Shown here: piece after piece, positions 48,069-59,068 of the stretch | Position numbering within the stretch: the first letter of the stretch is position 1 | Layout: each line of letters begins with the position of its first letter | Assembly: GCF_034044635.1 (NCBI RefSeq) | Contig: NZ_JAXCLX010000003.1 | Span: 372,001-436,000 of the forward strand | DNA: 64,000 bases | Source of the DNA: Dongia rigui | GTDB lineage: Bacteria; Pseudomonadota; Alphaproteobacteria; Dongiales; Dongiaceae | Direction of reading: 5' to 3' | Notes under the pieces: generated by a model | The model's input: the letters and a program-made list of their open reading frames with translations, nothing else | Told to the model about the DNA's origin: nothing | Databases searched by the model: none | Made by a program: the position numbers and the translations under genes

Positions 48069-50804
48069 TCAGGGACCGGGTTGCTGCGGCAATGTCAGGC
48101 CGATGTCCTGCAGGCGCAGCACCGCCTGGGTCCGGTTGGCCACCCCCAGCTTACCGAAGATGTTTTTGAGGTGCCATTTAACCGTGTCCGGCGCCATGCC
48201 GAGCGCCTGGGCCATGTCGCGGTTGCTGTGGCCGATGCCCAGCAGCTGCACCACATCGATCTCGCGTGGGCTGAAGCCCGGATCGCCTTTGCGCAAATGC
48301 GCTGACTGGGTTGGGCCGCGCTCGGGCTTGCCGAATTCGTCCATCAGCCGGTCGAGAAACTGACCCGTCGGCGTATCCCCCGACCAACTCGGCATGCGTT
48401 TCCTTGAAAAGTCGATCACCTCGCGCAGGGCCTGACCTTCATCGACCAGCGTCCGCAGCGCCTTTTGCGGCGCGCAAATGGAAACCGCATCGACCGCCGC
48501 CGCCAGCGCCGACAGTGCGTCGCCGGCCTGATAGGACGCGATCGCCGCCAGCGCGCGCACCTGGGAGAGGCGCCGCAAGCGACCGTCACGCCGCACATTG
48601 TCCGCCACCCGGTCGAGCAGCTTCAGCGCCGCCTCGGGCTTGGCCGAGGCAATCAACACACGTGCCTGCGCCATGAATTCCGGTTCCGTCGCCGGCGTCA
48701 GCGCAGCGAGGCCCGCATTCTTCTTCCCCTCCCCACCGACACCCCGCGCCGGCAAGGCGAAGCGTGCCGCCTGCACGTCGCCCCGCTGCAGCAGCAGGCG
48801 CACGCGGTCATTGAGAGCGCTGGCGGTCAGGCGGTGATAGCGCTTCTCGATACCGAGCCGCTCGGCCCGTTCCAGCACCGCCATCGCCTCGTCATGCCGA
48901 CCACGGGCCGCGGCGATGCGGGCAAGATGCAGCTTGCACGCCATTTCATGCACAACCAGGCCGCATTCCTCGATGATCTGGCGGTGCGTATGCAACAGGC
49001 GCTCGGCCCCGGCGAGATCGCACCATTCATAGAGCAGCTCGACCTCGAAGATCGCCACCATCGCTTCGGCATAGGAGCCGGCACCAAGCTCGCGCCGGGC
49101 CGCGGCGATGGCGCGCGCGAAAAACTGCGCAGCACCGGTGAGGTTTCCGGCGGCCTTCTCGACCAGACCCAGGATGAGGTCCGAATAAACGACACCGAAG
49201 ACCGATTGCGCGGCACCATGACTGTCGCGCGCCTTGAGGCTCAAGATGCGCGCGCCATCGAGATCGCCCAGCGAGAAATGGCAGAAGGCGTTGATGTTGC
49301 CGAGTGTCCCCTTGAAGAAGGGCCTGTTCTCGGGGATGGCATCTGCCCAGCTGTCGGCGAGGCGTGCCGCCGTCCGCGATCGGTCGGCGGCGGAGACGAC
49401 ACCGACGGTGAGCGTGCACAGTTCTGCCTGCAGCGCCGCCTGCGTCTCACGGTCGAGCTTGCCGGCAGCCTGCGCCGCGACGATCGATTGCTTGGCCGAT
49501 TTCAGCGTGCGTGCCGCTTCCTGCGGGCGGCTCATATGGAACTGGATCCAGACCTCGGCCAATTGCAAGCGCGGCCGACGCGCGATGAGGTCCGGCGGCA
49601 ACTGCCCGAGCCAGGCACGCACGGTGTTGAGATGGCTCGCCATGATGAGCGGCATCGCGCAATCCTCGACCAGCGCCGCCGCCCGGTCGGCATCGCCCGC
49701 TGCCAGCGCGTGGGCCACGGCCTCCGATGTCAGACCGTTGGCGGAAAGCCAGTCGGCCGCCCGGCCATGGAGCTTGGCGATCTCGCCCCGCCCCACCTCC
49801 TGCAATTGCGCCTGCAGGAATTCGGCAAAGAGATGATGATAGCGGAACCAGTGTCGCTCCCGGTCGAGAGGAATGAGAAAGAGATTGGCCGCCTCGATCG
49901 CCTGCAGCATGGCGGCACTGTCATCGCGCCCCAGCACGGCGTCGGCCAGCGGTGCCGAGATCCGGCTCAAGATCGAGGTCTTGATGAGGAAGTCCCGGAG
50001 GTCCGGCGATTGGCGCGCCAGCACATCCTGGGTCAGGAACTCGGCGACATCACGATGGCTGCCGGAAAAATTGCGGATGAAGGCAGCCCGGCCCGCCGGC
50101 TCTTCCAATGAGAGCGACGCCAGCTGCAGCCCGGCGACCCAGCCTTCGGTCCGGTGCTGCAGCGTCACCACGTCGCTTAAGGGAAGGTCACGCAGTTCCG
50201 CCGCCTGAAACAGGCTTTCCGTTTCCTCCAGCGAGAAGCGCAATTGCATGTCGTCGAGATTGATCAGCTGACCCCGCACCCGCATATGCGCCAGGCCAAA
50301 GGGCAAGGGCCCCCGCGTGGCGACGACCAGATGCAGGCTGGCCGGCGCATAGGCCAGCAGCGCGTCGAGGAAGCGGCAGATCTCCGGCGAAGACAGAAAC
50401 TGGCAATCATCCAGGATCAGGAACAGCGGCTGCGTGCGGTGGCTGAGATCGTTGACGATCGAGGTCAGCACGGAATCGACCGGCAGCACCGGGCTCGATT
50501 GCAACAGCGCCGGCACATGGGGCGCGACCTGCGGATCGGCCCGCTGCAACGCCGCCACCAGATAACTCAGGAACCGGCCGATCTCGTCATCGTCACGGTC
50601 GAGCGCCAGCCAGCCGACGGCGGCGTCCCGCGCCTTCAGGCTGGCGATCCATTGCCCCAGCAAGGTGCTCTTGCCGAAACCCGGCGGCGCCGACAGCACG
50701 ACGAGCCGCGCCGCCAGCGCACCATCGAGCTGCCGCAGCAGTCGCGCCCGTGCCACGAGATCGCGCTTCAATTCCGGCGGCCGCAATTTGGTTTCGATCA
50801 GCAT
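48069..50804 (-). CDS. MalT-type LuxR-family ATP-dependent transcriptional regulator
   Basis: 911 aa. N-terminal STAND/NTPase module with Walker A SAPPGFGKSTLL (~39-50), Walker B LFLILDDCQF and winged region. A long helical repeat middle (~340-820) probably binds the effector. The C-terminal LuxR HTH (FSPREIDVVQLLGIGHSNRD, then MAPDTVKWHLKNIFGKLGVAN) completes the MalT/AlkS architecture. Such large regulators activate catabolic operons when ligand and ATP bind. It lies upstream of the HDAC/Liv operon on the same strand; that operon or the divergent gene at 50966 are candidate targets. Confidence 0.93.
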   Translation of the reverse strand: MLIETKLRPPELKRDLVARARLLRQLDGALAARLVVLSAPPGFGKSTLLGQWIASLKARDAAVGWLALDRDDDEIGRFLSYLVAALQRADPQVAPHVPALLQSSPVLPVDSVLTSIVNDLSHRTQPLFLILDDCQFLSSPEICRFLDALLAYAPASLHLVVATRGPLPFGLAHMRVRGQLINLDDMQLRFSLEETESLFQAAELRDLPLSDVVTLQHRTEGWVAGLQLASLSLEEPAGRAAFIRNFSGSHRDVAEFLTQDVLARQSPDLRDFLIKTSILSRISAPLADAVLGRDDSAAMLQAIEAANLFLIPLDRERHWFRYHHLFAEFLQAQLQEVGRGEIAKLHGRAADWLSANGLTSEAVAHALAAGDADRAAALVEDCAMPLIMASHLNTVRAWLGQLPPDLIARRPRLQLAEVWIQFHMSRPQEAARTLKSAKQSIVAAQAAGKLDRETQAALQAELCTLTVGVVSAADRSRTAARLADSWADAIPENRPFFKGTLGNINAFCHFSLGDLDGARILSLKARDSHGAAQSVFGVVYSDLILGLVEKAAGNLTGAAQFFARAIAAARRELGAGSYAEAMVAIFEVELLYEWCDLAGAERLLHTHRQIIEECGLVVHEMACKLHLARIAAARGRHDEAMAVLERAERLGIEKRYHRLTASALNDRVRLLLQRGDVQAARFALPARGVGGEGKKNAGLAALTPATEPEFMAQARVLIASAKPEAALKLLDRVADNVRRDGRLRRLSQVRALAAIASYQAGDALSALAAAVDAVSICAPQKALRTLVDEGQALREVIDFSRKRMPSWSGDTPTGQFLDRLMDEFGKPERGPTQSAHLRKGDPGFSPREIDVVQLLGIGHSNRDMAQALGMAPDTVKWHLKNIFGKLGVANRTQAVLRLQDIGLTLPQQPGP

Positions 50805-50965
50805 GACCCGATCTTAGCGTCGGATTTCCCGCCTGCGATAGGGTGATTATCGCGCACCACGGAACATCGTCGGCGGGGCAGATTTTTTGCTCTGCGCATC
50901 GGCTGGGGGCATCGCTATAGTGTGGACAACACGCGACTTTTGTTTACGTCAGAGGCCTATTCTTC

Positions 50966-51733
50966 ATGCCGCGCCTTGCCGCCAATCTCTCCATGATGTT
51001 CCACGAATGGCCCTTCCTGGAACGCTTCAAGGCGGCGAAGGAAGCTGGCTTCACGGCAGTCGAGTATCTTTTCCCCTATGAACATCCGGCCGAGGCCATG
51101 GGTGCGGCTTTGCAAGACAACGATCTCACCCAGGCACTGTTCAACCTGCCGCCGGGGGATTGGGCGGCGGGCGAGCGGGGGCTGGCCACACAGCCTGCCC
51201 GCCGCGATGAATTCCGGACCGGTGTCGCCACCGCCCTCCGCTATGCTGCGGCAACCGGCGTCAAGCGCCTCCACGTGATGAGCGGCCACGGCGCCAGCGA
51301 TGACAAGGCCGCCCGCGCCGCCTATGCCGACGCCCTGCGCTTTGCCTGCGACCAGGCGGGACCCGCTGGCATCGAGATCCTCATCGAGCCCATCAACGGG
51401 CGCGACATGCCCGGCTATTTCATGAACGATTTCGACTTGGCCGTGGATCTGATCACTGAACTGGGCTTGCCCAACCTCAAGCTGCAATTCGACATCTATC
51501 ACCGCCAGATCATTCGGGGCGATGTGCTGACGGGGCTGAAGACCCTGCTGCCACTCATCGCTCACGTCCAGATCGCCAGCGTCCCGGCGCGGGCCGAACC
51601 CGGCAGCGGCGAGCTTGACGACATCCGCGTGCTCCAGGAACTCGATGCCCTGGGCTATACCGGTTTTGTCGGCTGCGAATACCGGCCGGCGGCTGGAACG
51701 CTCGCCGGCCTTGCCTGGCGTGAGAAGCTCTAG
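50966..51733 (+). CDS. hyi: Hydroxypyruvate isomerase-family TIM-barrel enzyme (Hyi/OtnI-like)
   Basis: 255 aa. AP-endonuclease-2-type sugar isomerase: opening [20 protein letters not shown], metal-binding Glu in [39 protein letters not shown] and GFVGCEYRP. Relatives interconvert hydroxypyruvate/tartronate semialdehyde or 2-oxo-tetronates. The DenD-like gene nearby makes a tetronate role (OtnI) plausible. Its TAG stop shares CTAG with the stop of the convergent SDR gene. Confidence 0.88.
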   Translation: MPRLAANLSMMFHEWPFLERFKAAKEAGFTAVEYLFPYEHPAEAMGAALQDNDLTQALFNLPPGDWAAGERGLATQPARRDEFRTGVATALRYAAATGVKRLHVMSGHGASDDKAARAAYADALRFACDQAGPAGIEILIEPINGRDMPGYFMNDFDLAVDLITELGLPNLKLQFDIYHRQIIRGDVLTGLKTLLPLIAHVQIASVPARAEPGSGELDDIRVLQELDALGYTGFVGCEYRPAAGTLAGLAWREKL

Positions 51734-52482
51734 CCGCGCCCGACGAAGGGCATCTGCGTCGCCATCACGGTCATGGTAAGGACATTGGCATCGAGCGGCA
51801 GGCTTGCCATATAGGCAACGGCATCGCCGACATGCTTGGCGTCCATCGTGGCTTCTACCGCCGTCGAGCCATTGGCCTGCAGCACGCCGGTTGCCATCTT
51901 GCGCGTCATCTCGGTCGCCGCATTGCCGATGTCGATCTGGCCGCAGGCGATATCAAACGGCCGCCCGTCGAGCGCCGTCGATTTGGTCAGCCCCGTGATG
52001 GCATGCTTGGTCGCCGTGTAAGGTGCGGAATGCGGGCGCGGCGTGGTGGCCGAGATCGAGCCATTGTTGATGATGCGGCCACCGCGCGGCGATTGCGCCT
52101 TCATGATCTTGAAGGCCTGCTGCGTGCAGAAAAAGGCACCGTTGAGATTGGCCGCCACCACCCCCAGCCATTGCTCGGCCGACAATTCCTCGAGCGGGAT
52201 CGCGGGGGCGCCGATGCCGGCATTGTTGACCAGGAGATCGAGCCGCCCCCAGCGCGCTTTGACCTGATCGAACACGCCGGCAACCGCTGCCGGATCGCCG
52301 ATATCTGCCGGCAGGACCAGGGTATCGCTACCGGTCGCATCCAGTTCCTTGGCAGCAGCGTCGAGCACCTCCTGCCGGCGGCCGACCATGGCGACCTTGA
52401 AGCCTTGCCCGAGCAGCGCCTTGACGATGGCCTTGCCGACACCTGTGCCGGCGCCGGTGACGATTGCCGTCTTGATGGTCAT
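51730..52482 (-). CDS. Short-chain dehydrogenase/reductase
   Basis: 250 aa. Cofactor motif [15 protein letters not shown] at ~86, Ser in NGSISATTP, Tyr-x3-Lys in PYTATKHAI. The C-terminus lacks the usual TGQ...DGG ending and instead ends [14 protein letters not shown], as in the DltE/YciK-like subset. Probably oxidises a sugar-acid or alcohol intermediate; substrate unknown. 24 bp after the DenD-like gene. Confidence 0.85.
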   Translation of the reverse strand: MTIKTAIVTGAGTGVGKAIVKALLGQGFKVAMVGRRQEVLDAAAKELDATGSDTLVLPADIGDPAAVAGVFDQVKARWGRLDLLVNNAGIGAPAIPLEELSAEQWLGVVAANLNGAFFCTQQAFKIMKAQSPRGGRIINNGSISATTPRPHSAPYTATKHAITGLTKSTALDGRPFDIACGQIDIGNAATEMTRKMATGVLQANGSTAVEATMDAKHVGDAVAYMASLPLDANVLTMTVMATQMPFVGRG

Positions 52483-52506
52483 AACGATCCTCTTTAGGTC
52501 TGGATG

Positions 52507-53490
52507 TCAGCCGATTTTGCCGCCGAGTTCATCCTCGATATGGACGCGGATGATATCATCAAACGAGCTTTCGGCGCGGAAGCCAAGCGCCACGGCGCGG
52601 GCGGGGTTGAAATCGCTGGGCCAGCCGGCGACGATCTTCTGGATGATCGCATCCGGCTCGCGGCGGATGAGCTTCACCGCCTTCTCGCCGGCGACGCGGC
52701 GCAACGCCTCGATCTGCTCGCCGACCGTCGCCGAGAGACCGGGGAGGCTCAGATTGCGGCGAGGCCCGACCTTCTCCAGGTCCAGGGTCGCCGCATGCAG
52801 CAGGAATCCCACCGCCGCGCGTGGGCTCGCATGCCAATGGCGCACACTTTCATCGACCGGCAGCACCGCCTCCGCGCCAGCGAGCGGCTCGCGCAGGATG
52901 TTGGAGAAGAAACCGGAGGCCGCCTTGTTCGGCTTCCCCGGCCGGATGCAGATGGTGGGCAGGCGAATGCCGATGCCGTCGAAGAATCCTTTGCGCGAAT
53001 AATCGGAGAGCAACAGCTCGCCGATCGCCTTCTGCGTGCCATAGGAGGTGAGCGGTGCGCTGAGGAAGGTATCCTCGATCTTGTCGGCGAAGGGGGCGCC
53101 GAAGACCGCGATCGACGAGGTGAAGACGAGGCGGGGCTTGTAGGGTGACCGTAGGCCTTCCTGCCGGATCGCCTCGAAGAGAAACCGCGTGCCGTCAAGA
53201 TTGATGCGATAGCCTTTGTCGAAATCGGCTTCCGCCTCGCCCGAGACAATGGCCGCCAGATGAAAGATGATGTCCGGGCGGGCGCCGACCAGCTTTTCCG
53301 ATTGACCCGGCTGCGACAGGTCGGCGGTCAGCGTGTGGGCGCTGCCCTTGAAACCCGCGGGTGCCGTTGGCGGCACCACATCGACCAGCGTCAGCGTTTC
53401 AACCGCCTTGCCGCCGATGCCGCTGGCAACCAATCGATCGGTCAATTTGCGGCCGACCATGCCAGCGGCACCGATGATGAGAATATGCAT
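52507..53490 (-). CDS. denD: NAD-dependent epimerase-fold enzyme, DenD-like (D-erythronate dehydrogenase)
   Basis: 327 aa. Extended SDR: NAD motif IIGAAGMVGRKLTDRL, FTSSIAVFGAPF (catalytic Ser), SYGTQKAIGELLLSDYSRKG (Tyr-x3-Lys). RLPTICIRPGKPNKAASGFF is the section I associate with DenD/D-erythronate 2-dehydrogenases. With the Hyi/OtnI-like gene it suggests tetronate breakdown, though the kinase and aldolase of that path are not in the window. Confidence 0.82.
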   Translation of the reverse strand: MHILIIGAAGMVGRKLTDRLVASGIGGKAVETLTLVDVVPPTAPAGFKGSAHTLTADLSQPGQSEKLVGARPDIIFHLAAIVSGEAEADFDKGYRINLDGTRFLFEAIRQEGLRSPYKPRLVFTSSIAVFGAPFADKIEDTFLSAPLTSYGTQKAIGELLLSDYSRKGFFDGIGIRLPTICIRPGKPNKAASGFFSNILREPLAGAEAVLPVDESVRHWHASPRAAVGFLLHAATLDLEKVGPRRNLSLPGLSATVGEQIEALRRVAGEKAVKLIRREPDAIIQKIVAGWPSDFNPARAVALGFRAESSFDDIIRVHIEDELGGKIG

Positions 53491-53694
53491 GAAGTCGAGA
53501 CCTTCTTACTTGGCGGGACGGTGTCTTAAAGGACGACGGATGGATGCGGCGGCCGATCGCGGGCTGGAAAGGGTCGCGCAGCGCCGGATCGTCCGCTGCC
53601 TTCACATAGCGCCCCGCGTGCCGCCCGGCAACTGCCGCGATCTCCGTCTGCACAGGCGACCCACTTCGACCAGCGCGGCCTGGCGCGCCAAATG

Positions 53695-54336
53695 TCAGCC
53701 CACTGCCTCCAGCGCGTTCCAATCTTCTGAAAAGTCGACCTTGGCCGGCACATGCACCGCCTCGGTCCAGGCATAGAGGCACAAGAACGGCACGGTTCCG
53801 ACCAGGGTCGCATGGACCTGGTTGGGTGGATTCCAGACAATGGCCCCGGCCGGCTTTTCGGCCCAATCCTTGCCGGCACCGAAGCGCCATTTGCTGGGGC
53901 CGGTCAGCGGCACATAGAGTTCCGGTGCCAGATGATGATGATCGCGGTAGAGCGTCCCCGGCGTGATGAGGAATAAACCCAGATCGAAATCGCACGCCCA
54001 ATCCGGATCGGCGCCCACCATGAGACTCGCATAGGCATGGCGTTTGGGAAAATGCGGGCCGATCGTGTCGGCGACATAGCCCCGGTAGCTCTCCCAATGG
54101 AGCGGGGCATGGCGGAGCGCCTGCTGCAGCGGGATGGCACGCTCTGTCTCGATCGCCGCCAACGCTTCCTCAAGATAGCCGCAAAGCGGCGCGTTGGCGG
54201 GTCGCAGCAGCGAGCGGCTGCGGATGTCGGTCATCTCCCTCATGCGTGCCCGCACACTGGCGACACCCGCATGTGCGGGATCGAGGGTCGCCAGAAACCG
54301 GTCGATCTCCAGCCAAAGCGTTTCGGAAGACGTCAT
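53695..54336 (-). CDS. Cupin protein of the DMSP-lyase family
   Basis: 213 aa. A C-terminal cupin barrel holds YRDHHHLAPELYVPLTGPSKW, with clustered His, Glu and Tyr like the DddQ metal site, then NQVHATLVG with the second His. DddQ cleaves dimethylsulfoniopropionate, but many family members lie in sugar-acid loci and are not proven lyases. Neighbours here (DenD-like, rhamnose operon) favour a sugar- or sugar-acid-active cupin. The 204 bp between it and the DenD-like gene contain no convincing gene. Confidence 0.72.
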   Translation of the reverse strand: MTSSETLWLEIDRFLATLDPAHAGVASVRARMREMTDIRSRSLLRPANAPLCGYLEEALAAIETERAIPLQQALRHAPLHWESYRGYVADTIGPHFPKRHAYASLMVGADPDWACDFDLGLFLITPGTLYRDHHHLAPELYVPLTGPSKWRFGAGKDWAEKPAGAIVWNPPNQVHATLVGTVPFLCLYAWTEAVHVPAKVDFSEDWNALEAVG

Positions 54337-54382
54337 GTTGCACCCCCGCCCATGGAAGGCCCGAGACTATCGTCGATCGACG

Positions 54383-54420
54383 GATAAAAGAAGGCCCGGG
54401 ATCGTCGCCGATCCCGGGCC
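54383..54420 (-). terminator. Rho-independent terminator of the rhamnose transport operon
   Basis: Perfect 12-bp stem GGCCCGGGATCG (54393-54404) / CGATCCCGGGCC (54409-54420) with a 4-nt loop. On the minus strand it is followed by TTCTTTTATCC. It lies 22 nt past the rhaS stop and ends the operon cleanly before the cupin gene. Confidence 0.88.
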
Positions 54421-54442
54421 CGAGGGCAGGGCTGAGGTAAAC

Positions 54443-55549
54443 TTAGAAGTCGAAGTTGTTGATGTTTTCCTTGGTGAAGGTATAGGGCTGGCCGAGCAGC
54501 ACCTCGCTGCCGTTGATGACCTGCAGCTCGCCGAGCTTGCCGGCCTTGACCGAGGTGGCACCGGGCTTCAAATCGCCATCGATCGCGGCGCGCAGCACAT
54601 ACATGGCGGCATAGCCGAGATCGACCGGGTTCCACAACACGACCGATTTCACGCAATCCTTCTCGACATAGGGCTTCATCGCATTGGGTGTGGCAAGACC
54701 CACCACCGCGATGCTGCCGCATTTGCCGCCTTGGCTGACGGCTTCGGCCGAGGCCGGGGTCGCGACACTGGTCATGCCGAAGATGCCCTTGAGCTCATCG
54801 CCATATTTGTTAATGAGCGTCGTCGCCTGGTTGAAGGAAAGGACGTTGTCTTCCTGCGCCTCGACCGTCTCCAGCCATTTCATCTTCGGGTGGCATTTGG
54901 CCTGATAGGCGGCCATCTCGGCGATCCAGCGCGCCTGGTTCGGCGTGGTGAAGGTCGAGGTGACGATGGCAAAGGCCGCTTCCTCGCCCGCTTCCTTGGC
55001 CATGTTGTCGATCATCGACTTGGCGATGCCATTGAACTGCGCCTGGTTGACGAACCATTCGCGGGCATCCGGCGTCGAATTGGCGTCATAGCCCACGACA
55101 TGGATGCCCTTGGAGAGCGCCTTCTTCAACACCGGCGCGATCGCCACCGGGTCATTGGCGGCAAAGAGGATGCCATTGACGCCGCTGGTGATGGAGTTGT
55201 CGAGGAAGGTGATCTGTTCGTCGATATTGGCCTTGGTCGGGCCATCTGTCTTGGCATCGACCGTACCCAGTTCGGCCGCCGCATCCGCGATCCCCTTCGA
55301 GGTCGCGTTGAAATAGCCGATGCCGATCAATTTCGGCACATCGACGACGGTGATCTTCTTGCCCTTAAGGTCCGGCGCACCGGTCGGCTGACCGCCGTCA
55401 TAGGGCACCGAGGCGGCGGCAGCCGCCGCCCCATCGCACGCCAAGGGACTGGTCGGCAGATCGTCGCCGCCGGTCCAGGCCGATTGCGCCATCGCCACGC
55501 CACCGCTCCCCACGGCGAGTCCCAACGCCAGTATCATGGTCTTGTACAT
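54443..55549 (-). CDS. rhaS: Ribose-type ABC substrate-binding protein (RhaS-like)
   Basis: 368 aa from ATG 55549 (AAGGAG upstream). Sec signal MYKTMILALGLAVGSGGVAMA. Periplasmic sugar-binding fold: KKITVVDVPKLIGIGYFNAT, GILFAANDPVAIAPVLKKAL, GIFGMTSVATPASAEAV. The two-permease, one-ATPase system with an FGGY kinase and the rhaD/rhaI genes nearby identifies rhamnose as the likely ligand. Confidence 0.88.
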   Translation of the reverse strand: MYKTMILALGLAVGSGGVAMAQSAWTGGDDLPTSPLACDGAAAAAASVPYDGGQPTGAPDLKGKKITVVDVPKLIGIGYFNATSKGIADAAAELGTVDAKTDGPTKANIDEQITFLDNSITSGVNGILFAANDPVAIAPVLKKALSKGIHVVGYDANSTPDAREWFVNQAQFNGIAKSMIDNMAKEAGEEAAFAIVTSTFTTPNQARWIAEMAAYQAKCHPKMKWLETVEAQEDNVLSFNQATTLINKYGDELKGIFGMTSVATPASAEAVSQGGKCGSIAVVGLATPNAMKPYVEKDCVKSVVLWNPVDLGYAAMYVLRAAIDGDLKPGATSVKAGKLGELQVINGSEVLLGQPYTFTKENINNFDF

Positions 55550-55617
55550 GTTGGCTTCTCCTTGTCTTGGCATGGCGGTTTTCTCGACGGCGAGAACCAT
55601 GCCTTTTCCTCCCGGTC

Positions 55618-56562
55618 TCAGCCGTCGCCGTTTCGGCTCAGTAGATTTCCCAACAGAATGGCCGCGATCAGCACGACGCCGATCACGACAATGGTGCCAT
55701 CCCCCTTGACCCCGCCCAAGGCGAGGCCGTTCTTCAATGCCTGCATCAGGATGAGGCCCAGGATGGTGCCGATGATGGTGCCCTTGCCGCCGAAAATCGA
55801 CGTGCCCCCCAGCACCACGGCGGTAATGACATCAAGCTCCAGCCCCGTTCCCATGTCGGAGCGCGTCGTCGAGACGCGTGAGACGAAGATGACGGCGGCC
55901 AATCCCGCAATGAGGCCCGAGCCGGTATAGATCAGGAGCTTGGTGCGGGCGACATTGAGGCCGGAGAAGCGTGCCGCCACCTCATTGGCGCCGATCGCAT
56001 AGGTCGTGCGGCCAAACGTGGTAAGCCCGAGCAAGACAGCCGCCAGAAGGGCGATTGCCAGCAAGAACCACAGCTGTGTCGGCAGGCCCATGACCTCGCC
56101 CTGCCCCAGCACAAAGAACCAGTCGGGATAGCCGCGCACCGAGCGCGCCTGGCTGATGCCCTCGGCAAGCCCCCGATAGAGCGCCAGTGTCGCCAGCGTC
56201 GCAATCAGCGGCGGCACATTGAACCGCGTTATGATGAGCCCGTTGCCAAGCCCCGCAACACCGCCCACCACCACCGCCAGCACCATGGCGAGCGGCAGCG
56301 GCAAACCCAGCCCTTGCCAGAAAACACCGAGCAGGATGGCGGCGAGGCCGAAGATCGACCCCACCGACAGATCGATGCCGCCCGTCACGATGACGAAGGT
56401 CATCGGCAAGGCAAGGAGCCCCACCTCCGCCATCAGGCGCGCCTGGTTGAGGAGATTGTCGGTGGTGAAGAACCGGTCGGATTGCTGGGCAAGGACGATC
56501 AGCGCCACGACCAGCAACAGCAGCAGGATCATCTCATGGCGCAGGAAGGAGCGGATGGTCAT
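55618..56562 (-). CDS. rhaQ: Sugar ABC permease, RhaQ-like
   Basis: 314 aa from ATG 56562; the reading to 57525 overlaps the other permease gene. RbsC/AraH type with ~8-10 membrane segments and motifs GGIDLSVGSIFGLAAILLGV, GLGNGLIITRFNVPPLIATL, VLGGTSIFGGKGTIIGTILG. Pairs with the permease encoded 11 bases upstream. Confidence 0.9.
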   Translation of the reverse strand: MTIRSFLRHEMILLLLLVVALIVLAQQSDRFFTTDNLLNQARLMAEVGLLALPMTFVIVTGGIDLSVGSIFGLAAILLGVFWQGLGLPLPLAMVLAVVVGGVAGLGNGLIITRFNVPPLIATLATLALYRGLAEGISQARSVRGYPDWFFVLGQGEVMGLPTQLWFLLAIALLAAVLLGLTTFGRTTYAIGANEVAARFSGLNVARTKLLIYTGSGLIAGLAAVIFVSRVSTTRSDMGTGLELDVITAVVLGGTSIFGGKGTIIGTILGLILMQALKNGLALGGVKGDGTIVVIGVVLIAAILLGNLLSRNGDG

Positions 56563-56573
56563 GGCGTTCCCCC

Positions 56574-57553
56574 TCAGCGCAGCCGGTTGCGCCGGGCCAT
56601 GTCGGCCAGCACCGTCGCCAGAATGAGGAGGCCCTGCACCGCGCGCAGCCAATAGGCTGAGACGCTGGTGAAGATGAGCGCGGAGCCAATCGCGGCAAAA
56701 AGGATGGCAGCCAATGTCGCGCCGATGACAGTGCCCGTGCCGCCCAGAATGCTGACACCGCCCACGACGGCGGCCGTGATGACGGTCAGTTCCAGATTGG
56801 GCGGCACGGTCGACTGGATGACCTGCAATTGCGTGGCGAACAGCACCGCGGCGATGCCGGCAAAAAAGCCGTGGATCATGAAGACGCTGACCGTCGCCCG
56901 TTCGATCCGAATGCCGGTCACCCGCGCCGCATCCGGATTGCCCCCGATGGCATAGATGGTGCGGCCGAAGGCGCTGTAGCGCATCCACAGGGCGGCAAGG
57001 ACGGTCAGCACCACCATGAAATAGACCGGCGACGGAATGCCGAGCACGCGGAACTGGGCCAGCATGAATGCCGGCGGCAGATTGTTGATCCAGGCACCGG
57101 CCGTCACGCTGATCAGGCCGCCTTTCAAGACCGACAGCATGCCCAGCGTCACCACGATGGAGGGGATGCGGACATAGGCGACGAGGATGCCGACGAAGGC
57201 ATTGACCGCGACACCGACCACCAGCGGCCCCAGCCAGCAGACAATGATCGGATAGCCGTTGACCGCGAGCGTCCCGGCAATCGTCGCCAAAACACCAATC
57301 AACGAGCCGACCGAGACGTCGATATTGCCGGAGATGATGACCAGCGACATGCCGATGGCGGCAACGGCGATATAGGCGTTGCCGGAAAAGATGCTGGTGA
57401 GGTTGGAACTGCCCAAGTAACGCGGGTTGACGGCACCCACCACGATGAAGAGCAGAATGATGGCGGCAAGGATGATCGCTTCCTGGCCATTGGCTTCGAT
57501 TAAGCCGCCCAGGCGGCGCGCCCATGACGGGCGGGATGGCACGGCTTCAATGC

Positions 57554-57557
<4 letters not shown>
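56574..57557 (-). CDS. rhaP: Sugar ABC permease, RhaP-like
   Basis: 327 aa. RbsC-type: GNIDVSVGSLIGVLATIAGT, VRIPSIVVTLGMLSVLKGGL, VVGGVSILGGTGTVIGATLA. Its ATG overlaps the ATPase stop as ATGA. Two unlike permease subunits are characteristic of rhamnose and autoinducer-2 ABC systems. Confidence 0.9.

Positions 57558-59064
<1,507 letters not shown>

Positions 59065-59068
<4 letters not shown>

Noticed and set aside
48465-50111. A 548-aa plus-strand open frame opposite the LuxR gene
   Set aside because: Arg/His/Gln-rich, no domain, and overlaps the MalT-type regulator completely.
53491-53694. Possible small or remnant gene between the DenD-like and cupin genes
   Set aside because: Open frames exist on the minus strand but show no start with a ribosome-binding site and no recognisable motif.
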